Source of the DNA: Verrucomicrobiota bacterium
GTDB lineage: Bacteria; Verrucomicrobiota; Verrucomicrobiia; Opitutales; Opitutaceae
Direction of reading: 5' to 3'
Assembly: GCA_023457035.1 (NCBI GenBank)
Contig: JAEWNN010000176.1
Span: forward strand, 1 to 64,000
DNA: 64,000 nt
This document shows, piece after piece, positions 1-7,752 of the stretch. The notes beneath the pieces are model-generated. The model was not told where the DNA came from. It saw only the letters and a list, made by a program, of their open reading frames with translations, and ran no database searches. The translations under genes were made by a program, and so were the position numbers. Every line of letters begins with the position of its first letter. Position 1 is the stretch's first letter.

Positions 1-1125
1 GCCCCTCTGCGACGTCCGCCGTCGGGGCGCTTCCTGCGGCAAGCTTCAGGCTCCTGTCCTCGGAAGCGCCCCGACGGCTACGCGTCAACTCGGGCGTTCC
101 TCTGTCCACCAAATCGAGGCAGGCTCAGAAGTCCTCGCGCAACAAAGGGGCGACGCGGCGTTCGGAGGCCGGCCTCGACGCGGCTGGCTACCCCAAAACC
201 GCAACTGAACCGCAAAGAAACTAGCGCGGCTCCGCCGCAACCGAAGGGGCAGAATGATGAACCACGGATTTCACGGATGGGCACGGATTTCGGGGCTCCC
301 CATCCGTGGAATCCGTGTGATCCGTCGTCAACTTTCGCGACAGGGCGTAGCATAGGGAAATCGTGCACAAAATGCAGCGTTTGCTGGGATAGCTATGCAT
401 AGATCACAGAGCGAGAATTCTGTGAGACTCCGACCTTGGGGGCTTCACCCAGGAGGTGAGCGATCCAGTCGTCCTCATTCTGTCGGAGAGAACCTCTCCT
501 TGTGCTACTATCTCTCGAAACCCTCCCTTTTGTGCACGGTCCTCCACGGTCCTTCCGTTTCCTGATTTCCTCTCAAGCAACATGAACCTTAAACCACAGA
601 TTCCACGGATGAACACGGATCATCCAGCGGCCATCCGTGCCCATCCGTGTGATCCGTGGTCATCCGCCGCTCCACCGGCTCGGCCGTGTTGCTTCTCCGC
701 AAGGCCGCGCCCCGGCGCGCGTCTACGCTGAGTTCCAGATTCTCCGCTTCCGTCCGCTCGGTTGCGGCAGAGCCGCTCTGGGTTCTTGGCACCACTATCT
801 CTGCAAACCCTCGTTTTTCGGGAGGGTTTCCCTCGATCACGCGGGCCGGCTGCGAGCGAACTCCAGAGTAGTGGCACGCGGAGCCGCGGAGGACGCGGAG
901 AAAACGCCCCCTTCCGCCTTTCCGAACCCTCCGCGGTCTCCGCGCCTCCGCGTGAGCCAACTCCGTCTCCGTGTCGGCTTGCCGCGTCTTCCGGCATCTA
1001 CCGGATCAGTGTCCATCAGTGGTTCAACCTGCCCCTTGGTTGCGGCGGAGCTGCTCTGGGATCTTTGCGGTTAAGACGAACTGCGGAGTCTAGGCTGCGA
1101 TGGCCCCCGGCGCGCTCGCGGTGCC
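1..1125. repeat. Gene-free stretch filled with dispersed inverted repeats
   Basis: No convincing gene is seen here. The stretch is a mosaic of repeat units that recur elsewhere in the window. A perfect 16-bp inverted repeat pairs 19-34 with 62-77. A GGCCGGCCTCGACGCGG-type unit lies near 165-191 (relatives near 10378 and 59520). Units built from CACGGAT/ATCCGTG steps form imperfect palindromes at 261-328 and 593-660. A GCGCGCGTCTACGCTGAG unit is at about 703-734 (inverted copy near 3280). An ACGCGGAG/CTCCGCGT palindrome spans about 876-954 (copies near 31250 and 48770). The small open frames across 400-1100 are arbitrary readings of these repeats. Confidence 0.7.
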
Positions 1126-2973
1126 CTAGGCGGCGGACGAACGGGGCGGAAGCCGGCGGTTCGAGGCGCCGATCAGGACACTCTCGAGGTGCTCGATCTG
1201 GCTCAACACCGTCTCCGATTGCGCCTCCATTTCGTGGGCGGCGGCGGCGGATTCCTCGGCGGCGGCGGCATTGCGCTGGGTGGCCTTCTCGATGTCGCCC
1301 ATGGAGGACGCCACCTGGGTGATGGCGGCGCGCTGCTTTTCGGCGCCCTCACGCATCTCGTGCATGGCGGTCTTGAAACTGCCGATCTGGGAGAGGATGC
1401 GGGAGAGCTGGTTGTCGACCTCCTCGCTGAGGGTGTTGCCCTCGTGCACGCTGCGGATCGCGTGCTCGATCATCTCGTGGGTCGACTTGGCGGACTGGGC
1501 GCTCTTGTGCGCGAGGGAGCGCACCTCCTCGGCCACGATCGCGAAGCCCGCCCCGGCCTCGCCGGCGCGCGCGGCCTCGACGGCCGCGTTGAGCGCGAGA
1601 ATGTTCGTCTGGAAGGCGATCTCCTCGATCGTCTTGGCGATGCTCGCGATCTTGGCGTTCGACTCCAGGATACGCTGCATCGCGCCGCGCATCTTCTTGG
1701 TCGAGGCCGAACTCTCGGTGACCGAGGTGTCACTTTCCCGCACCAGCTGCAGGGTCTTCTCGAGCCGTGCGCCCTCCCCGGTGGCCAGCGCGGTGATCTC
1801 CTCCACGGTCGCGTGGATCTCCTCGATGGCGGAGGCTTGGGCGGCGCTGCCGTCGGCCAGGTTGGAGGCGGCAGTCGACACTTGGAGCGAGAGCTGGTTG
1901 CCCTTCTGCGACGCCTCCTCGAGCTGTCCGGAGACGGCCCGGATCGAGCGGGTGATCTGGCGGACCGTGAGGAAGCTACCGCCGGCGGAAAGCAGGACGG
2001 CCAGACCGACGACCGCCAGGGAGGCGTACATCTTCAGCTTGGCCTCCTTGAGCCGGAGCTGGGTGTAATTCTGCACGTCGGCCTGCACGAACTCCGTGAA
2101 GTTGTTCATCTCTTTGCCGTGCTTGAGGTAGTCCTGCTTGATCTTCGCGGCCATGGCCTTGTCGAAGGTATGGCGTCCGCTGGGCGGGGGTGGACCGGCC
2201 TTGATGACGAGGTCGGTCGCTGCTTCGAAGCTCCGGAAGTCGTCGTTGTCGATGTACTGTTTGAAGAGTCTGACGCCCTCGGGGCTGGTGAGGGTCTCGA
2301 TGCGGCGGAGGAGGGGGCGCATGTCGTCGACAAAGCCGGGGAAGCGCGCGGTGGCCTCGTTGACGTCGCCCGAGCCGAGCGCGTAGCTGAGCAGGCCGCC
2401 GTGCCGGTCGATCATCAGGCGGGCCTGGAGGGTGAGGTCGACGACCATGATCTTGCGGACCAGTTCGGCGTCGTTGGTTTCGGTGGCCAGCTGGGAGATC
2501 AGGCCGAAGAGGCGTTTGATCTCGCGGTTGTAGCGCAGGGTCGTCTGCCAGGGGTGGACGTTGTCGACGACGATGCCGTCGCGGAGCTTGGTGAGGCGCG
2601 CTTCGAAATCGAATTGGTTCCGGACCATGTCGCGGAACGGCGGAGAGAGCTCGTCGAGGGGCATGGCGGCGACGGTGGCCTCGATGTCCTTCACGACCGC
2701 TTGGCTCTTGGCGATGAGCGCAGCGTATTCATTGCGGCCTTCGGGGAGTTTCTCGGCGGGGTAAAAATCGCGATGGGCGTGCCAGACGCCGCCGCTCTCG
2801 ATGGTCCAGGCGTTGCCGAGCTGAAACATCTCGCGGAGCAGGATGCTCAACTGGTTGAAGTTCCGCAGCTGACGGGCCTCGAAATAGCTTTGGTAGATGA
2901 AGACGCTGCCTAGCAGCAGCGTGATCAAGCCGACCAGGATGTTCAGCACGATGATGCGCGACTTGATGGTCAT
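1126..2973 (-). CDS. Methyl-accepting chemotaxis protein
   Basis: Inner-membrane chemoreceptor of about 615 residues that would signal to CheA/CheW. A first membrane segment lies at about residues 8-28, a periplasmic helical sensor region follows to about 320, and a second membrane segment is at about 325-345. The long cytoplasmic coiled coil carries the conserved hairpin tip at about 450-478, with EEIAFQTNILALNAAV followed by EAARAGEAGAGFAIVAEE. I chose the ATG before TIKSRI because the first membrane helix begins right after it; an upstream in-frame ATG adds 17 poorly hydrophobic residues. No che genes are nearby, so it is an orphan receptor. The ligand cannot be inferred. Confidence 0.93.
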   Translation of the reverse strand: MTIKSRIIVLNILVGLITLLLGSVFIYQSYFEARQLRNFNQLSILLREMFQLGNAWTIESGGVWHAHRDFYPAEKLPEGRNEYAALIAKSQAVVKDIEATVAAMPLDELSPPFRDMVRNQFDFEARLTKLRDGIVVDNVHPWQTTLRYNREIKRLFGLISQLATETNDAELVRKIMVVDLTLQARLMIDRHGGLLSYALGSGDVNEATARFPGFVDDMRPLLRRIETLTSPEGVRLFKQYIDNDDFRSFEAATDLVIKAGPPPPSGRHTFDKAMAAKIKQDYLKHGKEMNNFTEFVQADVQNYTQLRLKEAKLKMYASLAVVGLAVLLSAGGSFLTVRQITRSIRAVSGQLEEASQKGNQLSLQVSTAASNLADGSAAQASAIEEIHATVEEITALATGEGARLEKTLQLVRESDTSVTESSASTKKMRGAMQRILESNAKIASIAKTIEEIAFQTNILALNAAVEAARAGEAGAGFAIVAEEVRSLAHKSAQSAKSTHEMIEHAIRSVHEGNTLSEEVDNQLSRILSQIGSFKTAMHEMREGAEKQRAAITQVASSMGDIEKATQRNAAAAEESAAAAHEMEAQSETVLSQIEHLESVLIGASNRRLPPRSSAA

Positions 2974-3575
2974 GGGCGAGGGGGGGGGGAGGCTCGGGGT
3001 GCCCCATACAATCGCTTCGGACAAAACCGGGTGCGATTGAGCTCAATCTGAGGAATCCGCGGCCGCCGGCCGGGAAAGAACGGGTTTGGTGATTGGGGGA
3101 TGGCAGAGCGGTGATCGTCGATGGGGGATGGCGGAGCGGACGGTCGAGAGCCGAGCGTTGCGGATTGGTTGCTTGTGGCGGGGTGCTTCAGCCCCCGCCC
3201 TTCGGCTCCGCCCATCGGGTACGCGTGAGCCACAACCCCAAGCTCCACGGTGCGCGAACTGAAACATCCGGACCTCACGAACTCAGCGTAGACGCGCGCC
3301 GGGGCGCGGCCTTGCGGGGAAGTAAATGGTTCGATGAACGCGCGTGCACCGGGGGGGGGGTTGAGTGGGTGTCGGACCGGAAGTTCACCACAGAGGGCAC
3401 GGAGGACACAGAGGCGGGAGCGAGAACGAGATCTCGGGACTCTTCCGGTTCTCTGCGTCCTCTGTGGTTCAATTCCGGAAGCCATCTACTTGAGCGGAAC
3501 GGAATGGTGGAGCCGCAGACGCACGCCGATGAACACCGATGGCGGAAGGGCCCGCTGTCGCCGGGTTGAACGGTC
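2974..3575. repeat. Intergenic repeats between chemoreceptor and permease
   Basis: There is no gene. An imperfect palindrome has arms at 3387-3413 (CACAGAGGGCACGGAGGACA) and 3451-3469 (complementary). An inverted copy of the GCGTAGACGCGCGCC unit lies near 3283-3312. A GATGAACACCGAT unit is at about 3528-3541. A G-run of ten or more bases occurs near 3350-3361. Confidence 0.6.
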
Positions 3576-4379
3576 TTGCCGGGGGTGGCGCGGTTCGGCT
3601 TCGCTCGGCGGATCGACTTCGCCCCCACCACGAACGCCTTCTGGATCCTGCCCGCGGCCGGTCTCGCCGCGGGCTTCATCGATTCGATCGCGGGCGGGGG
3701 CGGCATGATCAGCCTGCCGGCGTTGCTGGCCGCCGGGCTGCCGCCGCATCTGGCGCTCGGGACCAACAAGCTGCAGTCCGCGCTCGGCACCACGTTCTCG
3801 GCGGCGAACTATGCGCGGCGCGGCTGGGTGGCGAAGGAGGGCCTCGCGACCGGCATCACCTGGACGGCCCTCGCCGCCTTCGCGGGCGCGTGGTGCGTCT
3901 CGCGCCTCCCGGCCGATGTGCTGGTGCGGGTGATCCCGTGGCTGCTGGTGGCGATCTTCGCGTACGTGGCGGCGTCGCCGAAGCTGGGCGTGGCGCGCAC
4001 GCGGGCCCATTTTTCCACGACGGCTTTCAACGTGCTGGGCGGTTGCGCGCTCGGGTTCTACGACGGCTTCTTCGGGTCCGGCACGGGCTCGTTCTGGACG
4101 ATGGGCTTCGTGCTGCTGCTCGGCTATCCGCTGCCGCAGGCGACCGGGCACACGAAGGTGATGAACCTCGCGAGCAACGTGGCTTCGCTGGTGTGGTTCG
4201 CCGTGCAGGGCCACGTGCTCTGGACGCTCGGCGTCACGATGGGCGCGGCGAATATCGCGGGCGCGCTGCTCGGCTCGCACCTGGCGATCCGCAAGGGCGT
4301 GGGCTTCATCCGCGGGGCGTTTCTCGTGGTCGTGGCCGCGACGATCGCGCGGCTGCTGTGGCGGTCGCTGGCCGGGTGA
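3576..4379 (+). CDS. TauE/SafE family (TSUP) membrane permease
   Basis: Polytopic inner-membrane protein of about 267 residues, the usual size for the TauE/SafE (TSUP) family, whose members are linked to export or uptake of sulfite, sulfoacetate and other anions. The family signature is clear near the N-terminus, with GFIDSIAGGGGMISLPAL and then LALGTNKLQS; a second half-repeat has GFYDGFFGSGTGSFW and HTKVMNLASN. About seven or eight hydrophobic segments are visible. The first possible start is TTG with a GTG nine bases later; neither has a strong ribosome-binding site, so the exact N-terminus is uncertain. The substrate cannot be told from context. Confidence 0.9.
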   Translation: MPGVARFGFARRIDFAPTTNAFWILPAAGLAAGFIDSIAGGGGMISLPALLAAGLPPHLALGTNKLQSALGTTFSAANYARRGWVAKEGLATGITWTALAAFAGAWCVSRLPADVLVRVIPWLLVAIFAYVAASPKLGVARTRAHFSTTAFNVLGGCALGFYDGFFGSGTGSFWTMGFVLLLGYPLPQATGHTKVMNLASNVASLVWFAVQGHVLWTLGVTMGAANIAGALLGSHLAIRKGVGFIRGAFLVVVAATIARLLWRSLAG

Positions 4380-4603
4380 GGCGGCGCCTCCGACAACGGC
4401 GCTGCGATCACCTTGGTCGCCGGCATGCTGTGCAGGCTGACGAGCGCAGTTGGAACCGACAGAAGGCAACGAAGAGAACGAAGTGTGAACGAGCTGGACA
4501 AAGGGCACTCGAGATCTCGGTCCTCACCTGGCAGGTGAGGGAAGAACGCCCCGGGCCTGTGGGCCCTGATTCCCCTTGGTCCGGAGTCTCTTTGTTTCCT
4601 TCG
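4380..4603. repeat. Long inverted-repeat element (copy A)
   Basis: A roughly 185-bp element begins near 4441 and ends near 4625. Its left arm reads GACAGAAGGCAACGAAGAGA and its right arm CTTTGTTTCCTTCGTTACC, so the ends can pair around a loop of about 100 bases. Related elements lie at about 14425-14600 and, inverted, at about 37342-37510. In all three the loop also matches in part (a CCTGGCAGGTGA or CCTGCCAAGTGA block), so the similarity is not limited to the arms. Confidence 0.65.
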
Positions 4604-4756
4604 TTACCTTCTGTCGTCTGCGGAATTCAGGTTCAGGCGGATCGCGTAGCGGCGCTCGCCCCACAGGCCCGGGGCGTCAACAAGCTCGACTTCGAGTCCG
4701 GCGCCCGTGTGATGATCCGTGATCGAGATACGGAACCGGGCCCGCGCGGTCGGCAT
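4604..4756 (-). pseudogene. Possible truncated small gene beside the cassette array
   Basis: An ATG at 4754-4756 on the minus strand opens a frame whose first about 42 residues look protein-like (RFRISITDHHTGAGLEVEL, then GLWGERRYAIRLN). The frame then runs directly into the dispersed repeat copy A and stops. The last eight residues come from repeat DNA, which suggests a small gene cut short by the repeat. I do not recognise the family. It lies opposite in orientation to the cassette genes that follow. Confidence 0.3.
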
Positions 4757-4855
4757 GGTGCCCGCCAAGAAACTCGTCCCCTGGAATTCGCCACCCCTTG
4801 AACCAAGCAACTCTCCCCGCCGAGGTCGTGAAACGCGGTGCGGATGAATAACACT

Positions 4856-4862
4856 GTTGGGC
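4856..4862 (+). other. Lone integron core-like site GTTGGGC
   Basis: The heptamer GTTGGGC fits the GTTRRRY crossover consensus and sits 9 bases before the first cassette gene. No matching RYYYAAC box was found in the preceding 150 bases, so it may be the remaining half of an eroded attC site or an attI-like position. A single 7-mer is weak evidence by itself; the call rests on its identical placement relative to the other two boxes. Confidence 0.4.
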
Positions 4863-4871
4863 GAAATTCAT

Positions 4872-5558
4872 ATGAGCACCTTCATAATCGATTGTCCTGA
4901 ATGCCGCGCTAAAGTGGCTGCCGAAGAAAAGGGCCGTGCATCAAGTTCAGGCCAGGAGCCGGAGAGTGGAGAGCCCTACGGTTATGCCATATATCTTGGC
5001 CGCTGTCCGTCGTGCGGCGTGCTTCTAGTTGGGGAGTCGCATCAAGTCGACTTCGCGGGTATCGACGCCGAGGATGATCGATGGTCCGATGTTGTTCGGG
5101 TTTACCCTCGCCCCAAAAAAGCATTTTCCAGTTTCAACATCCCGAAGGTGGTCAAGGACTCTCTCTCAGAGGCTGACAGATGCATGCAGGTCGAGTCATA
5201 TACTGCTGCATGCGCAATGATCGGTCGCGCGATCGAAGCAGTGTGCCGGCACGCATTGCATCCCGAGGATTTCGAGTACCAGCCCGCGGGAGCGCCACCG
5301 AAACAAAAGAACAAGGTTATGCTTGCTGAGGGAATACGGCGACTCAAAGAGGCAGGTGTGATCGATGATCGACTCCACGAGTGGGGGACTGAGCTGCACG
5401 CCTTCAGAAACTTGGCGGCACATCCTGACGATTTTGCGATCACCCGGGAGGACGCGGAAGACCTCCAGAATTTCGCCAATGCGATTGTAGAATATATCTA
5501 CGACCTGGCAGAGCGGTACAGGGAATTCAAGGCGCGAAAAGCCAAACGGGAATCATGA
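4872..5558 (+). CDS. DUF4145-type HEPN-clan protein (cassette gene 1)
   Basis: Soluble protein of about 228 residues. The N-terminus has a zinc-ribbon-like pair, IDCPECRAKV and RCPSCGVLL, typical of DUF4145 proteins. The helical C-terminal half carries HAFRNLAAHPDD, an R-x4-H motif of the HEPN clan (known for RNases in toxin-antitoxin, abortive-infection and CRISPR systems). DUF4145 proteins are often found beside restriction or defence genes; here the role is inferred only. An in-frame TTG lies at 4857, inside the GTTGGGC box, but the ATG at 4872 begins the natural protein. Base composition is clearly lower in G+C than the flanks, suggesting transfer. Confidence 0.85.
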   Translation: MSTFIIDCPECRAKVAAEEKGRASSSGQEPESGEPYGYAIYLGRCPSCGVLLVGESHQVDFAGIDAEDDRWSDVVRVYPRPKKAFSSFNIPKVVKDSLSEADRCMQVESYTAACAMIGRAIEAVCRHALHPEDFEYQPAGAPPKQKNKVMLAEGIRRLKEAGVIDDRLHEWGTELHAFRNLAAHPDDFAITREDAEDLQNFANAIVEYIYDLAERYREFKARKAKRES

Positions 5559-5562
5559 AGAA

Positions 5563-5655
5563 GCCCAACAAGTCGCTACTGCACAACGCCTGTAGACGCG
5601 TCCGTTTTTCAAGCGACGTCCGATTCCCGGCGTGGCAGACTTGAATCGTTGGGGC
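5563..5655 (+). other. attC-like recombination site 1
   Basis: A 93-base imperfect palindrome starts 5 bases after the stop codon of cassette gene 1. Outer boxes are GCCCAAC (5563-5569) and GTTGGGGC (5648-5655, one extra G against the consensus). Inside, CAAGT (5569-5573) pairs with ACTTG (5639-5643), CTGC (5579-5582) with GCAG (5635-5638), and ACGCC (5586-5590) with GGCGT (5629-5633). The unpaired bases between these stems resemble the extrahelical bases and spacers of integron attC sites. Confidence 0.6.
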
Positions 5656-5660
5656 AAAGC

Positions 5661-6404
5661 ATGAAGATTGCGACTCGAGCCTATCTGTCGATCCAGCACG
5701 TGCAGGGTCTTTCATACCTGCACCGTGAAGCGCATCGACTTCGCGACGTTCTGGCTGCCGACCGGAATGACGCGAATCGCAGTGCGTATCGTGCGATATG
5801 CGCGTCAGCCATCTTCACGTCCGGTGCGTTTCTGGAGGCGCTCATCAATGAGATCTATGCGGAGATTGTTGACGGTGGACCTCACATAGATGTCGGTCGG
5901 ACGTCCGAGATGGTCCGAGCCCTTTGGAGGCGCGATATCCCCCGAACGGCTCGTTTCGCGACACTGGAAAAATATCAGATACTTCTCGATATCCTCGGTA
6001 AGCCAGCATTCGAAGCCGGCGCGAGTCACTATCAAGATGCAGATGCAGTCGTTAGGTTGAGGAATGCACTCATACATTATGAGCCAGAGAGCGTGGTCAT
6101 CATGTCCGCTGATCCGAACGAGCTAACGATTCAGAAGATGCAAAAGCAGCTTAGTGGAAAGTTTCCTCAAGACGATTTCGAGAATGGGTTCTTTTCATTC
6201 TTTCCGGACAGGTGCCTATGTGCTGGTTCCGTTGCGTGGGCCAAGAGAAGCGTGATAGATTTCGCAGACGAGTTCTTCAGGCGAATCGACCATGCTCCAA
6301 TCTACAACCATGTTAGGGATGACGGAAAGAAGCCCAACCCACTACAGGGAACGCCGGCAAAGGCCCCGTCTTCTTCGATTGAGCCAGATGGCCGGCGTTC
6401 CTGA
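5661..6404 (+). CDS. HEPN-like protein (cassette gene 2)
   Basis: Predicted soluble alpha-helical protein of about 247 residues, starting 5 bases after the preceding attC-like box. Around residue 135 it has VVRLRNALIHYEPES, an R-x4-H (RNALIH) motif of the HEPN clan, preceded by helices such as SGAFLEALINEIYAEIV. I do not recognise a closer family. The coding frame runs into the next attC-like site, so about the last 25 residues (after DDGKK) are encoded by the recombination site; this is common in integron cassettes and means the C-terminal tail is probably not functional. An RNase or RNA-binding role is inferred from the motif only. Confidence 0.7.
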   Translation: MKIATRAYLSIQHVQGLSYLHREAHRLRDVLAADRNDANRSAYRAICASAIFTSGAFLEALINEIYAEIVDGGPHIDVGRTSEMVRALWRRDIPRTARFATLEKYQILLDILGKPAFEAGASHYQDADAVVRLRNALIHYEPESVVIMSADPNELTIQKMQKQLSGKFPQDDFENGFFSFFPDRCLCAGSVAWAKRSVIDFADEFFRRIDHAPIYNHVRDDGKKPNPLQGTPAKAPSSSIEPDGRRS

Positions 6405-6419
6405 CCTGAACCGCTAGGC
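6332..6419 (+). other. attC-like recombination site 2
   Basis: An 88-base imperfect palindrome overlaps the end of cassette gene 2. Outer boxes are GCCCAAC (6332-6338) and GCTAGGC (6413-6419, one mismatch to GTTRRRY). The inner stem pairs CAGGGAACGCCGGC (6345-6358) with GCCGGCGTTCCTG (6391-6403), leaving one bulged G, a feature like the extrahelical bases that set strand choice in attC sites. The right end (TGACCTGAACCGCTAGGC) matches the same part of site 1 (AGACTTGAATCGTTGGGGC) in layout. Confidence 0.6.
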
Positions 6420-6425
6420 AAAGAA

Positions 6426-6995
6426 ATGCTGCGACATCTATACCTTCTGGTTCTGGTGCTCGGGCTTCTGTGCCCATCTGCCCGAGCGCACCAAGATCGG
6501 ATTCTGACTTGCCGCGATGGAGTGTTTTCCGGCCTGCCCGATAAGTATCTCCCAGCGAGGTTCTCATCTGAGGTGAAGACAGTTCGGATCGGGGGCCTCG
6601 AAGCGCGCATCCCCGACTGCATCTGGCGGTTGTGGGGTGAACCGACAGATGGCGATTTCCGGTTTACCGCATCGTGGTATCACGATCCCAAGCTCCTCCC
6701 GCCATATCTGGTAATTGCGGCACCGGGCGCGGAGCCGCGCGTGAAATATAGAGTCGTTGTGAATTTGGAGACGCTTGAACTGCTTTCGTTGCAGAAAGAA
6801 TCAGAGGCAGGAGAGAACCAGAGGCTGATCGAAGAGGTTCCGGTTGATGCCCTATGGCGATCACAGTGGTTGGTGGTACCCTCGATCAGCGTGGGAGAGA
6901 TCACGAGAAGAGGGCAGCCTGAGCAACTATGCGGCGCGTCGACGGAGCCCCCGCCCGCCCAACCGGATCAGCGGCCCGCCGCGCCTCGTCCGTAG
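6426..6995 (+). CDS. Secreted protein of unknown function (cassette gene 3)
   Basis: Protein of about 189 residues starting 6 bases after the GCTAGGC box. A clear signal peptide (HLYLLVLVLGLLCPSARA, cleavage near residue 21) sends it to the periplasm or outside. The mature part has no motif I recognise; it ends in a proline-rich tail (EPPPAQPDQRPAAPRP), where base composition rises sharply to the local high-GC level. That shift suggests the cassette's original end was lost and the frame now reads into host DNA. A single GCCCAAC occurs at 6957-6963 without a partner box. Confidence 0.65.
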   Translation: MLRHLYLLVLVLGLLCPSARAHQDRILTCRDGVFSGLPDKYLPARFSSEVKTVRIGGLEARIPDCIWRLWGEPTDGDFRFTASWYHDPKLLPPYLVIAAPGAEPRVKYRVVVNLETLELLSLQKESEAGENQRLIEEVPVDALWRSQWLVVPSISVGEITRRGQPEQLCGASTEPPPAQPDQRPAAPRP

Positions 6996-7010
6996 GTATT
7001 GAAGGAGCGG

Positions 7011-7421
7011 ATGAAGTACATCGGCCATTATCCGTCCTATGGGGAGGCGAATGAGCGCCAGCTCGACCTGATGGCGGCGGAGATCGAGGCCCTGGTCTTC
7101 TATGTGCCGACCGGGATGGACCAGGTCTACCTGGGCCGGTTGCCGGTCTATGCGCTGTTCGTCCCGGAGGAGTCGGTCGAGGCGGCGCGGGAGGTCCTCC
7201 GTCTGATCCCGGACGAAAACCACCGCTGTCTCTACGGGTGCCCGCATTGCGGTTCGGGCGATGTGGTCGAGCGGTCGCTCGACGAGGGGTTCGGCACGGG
7301 GTGGGTCTCGCTGCCGCTCACCTTCGGCGTGGTGGCGTTTTCGCGGATGATCGAGCTGCGCGTGCGCGGCCGCCGGTACGTCTGCCGTGCATGTGGCGCG
7401 GTCTATCGCAAGAAGCCCTAG
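7011..7421 (+). CDS. DUF2007-like protein with zinc ribbon
   Basis: Protein of about 136 residues. The N-terminal part (YIGHYPSYGEANERQLDL, then LPVYALFVPEESVEAAREVL) looks like the DUF2007 'putative signal transducing' fold, which is related to PII-like small domains. The C-terminal part has two cysteine pairs, CPHC and CRAC, separated by about 45 residues that include a hydrophobic stretch, as in a zinc ribbon. High GC and host-like codon use separate it from the cassette genes just upstream. The ATG at 7011 is preferred over an in-frame TTG at 6999. The function is unknown. Confidence 0.75.
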   Translation: MKYIGHYPSYGEANERQLDLMAAEIEALVFYVPTGMDQVYLGRLPVYALFVPEESVEAAREVLRLIPDENHRCLYGCPHCGSGDVVERSLDEGFGTGWVSLPLTFGVVAFSRMIELRVRGRRYVCRACGAVYRKKP

Positions 7422-7752
7422 CCCGGGCGTGGGTAGAGGCCGGGCACGGGGGAGTGAGCCCGGCGGATCGAAACGTGGCGCCGTGGCGGCGTGAGTGCCC
7501 ACGGGCGGTTGCCAGTGTCCGGTTGCCGGTGAGCTGTGGACGATCAGGCGAGATTGAAGCCCTCACGGGCTTCGCTACGACGGTACGGGCGATCTGCGTG
7601 GATCGGTGGCTCCATTTTTCGATGTCATCGAGCGGAGGTACGCGCCCGACGGAGGGAAACGCCACAGATGAACACCGATAGACACCGATCAGGAGTGTCT
7701 CCCGGTTTGGTCGCAACGCGCTTGACGGCGTGAGCGTGCGCGCCCGCGCGGC
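7422..7752. repeat. Intergenic repeats between converging genes
   Basis: No gene is seen. A GAAGCCCTCACGGGCTTCGC hairpin-forming unit lies at about 7556-7576; the same unit recurs near 12780, 12910, 26990, 27025 and 31560. A GATGAACACCGATAGACACC unit is at about 7668-7690. Confidence 0.6.

Larger units (their letters stand above)
4856..6974 (+). mobile_element. Integron-like gene-cassette array without an integrase
   Basis: Three short genes on one strand lie in a visibly lower-GC island (about 52% G+C in a hand-counted stretch). Two of the three gene ends carry an attC-like inverted-repeat site of about 90 bases bounded by GCCCAAC and a GTTRRRY-like box. Each start codon sits only 5-9 bases after such a box (boxes at 4856-4862, 5648-5655 and 6413-6419; starts at 4872, 5661 and 6426). 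This is the architecture of integron cassettes. No tyrosine recombinase is present in the window, so it would be a cluster of attC sites lacking an integrase. The distal end looks eroded, because no paired site follows the third gene. Confidence 0.6.

Noticed and set aside
404..616. Small gene near the window start
   Set aside because: The frame overlaps repeat units in part and has neither a ribosome-binding site nor a recognisable protein pattern.
1189..2913. Very long open frame antisense to the first chemoreceptor
   Set aside because: It is the mirror of a clear chemoreceptor in high-GC DNA; its sequence is low-complexity (Gly, Asp, Leu, Val rich) with no domain. The same holds for long antisense frames at 7972-10197, 15666-17402, 32356-34389 and 49563-52760.
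4380..4856. Possible integron integrase remnant
   Set aside because: No tyrosine-recombinase motif (R...HxxR...Y) could be read in any frame; the region is repeat DNA plus a small unrecognised fragment.
6957..6963. GCCCAAC as the start of a third attC site
   Set aside because: No GTTRRRY-like partner or inner stem follows within 150 bases; a 7-mer in very GC-rich DNA can occur by chance.
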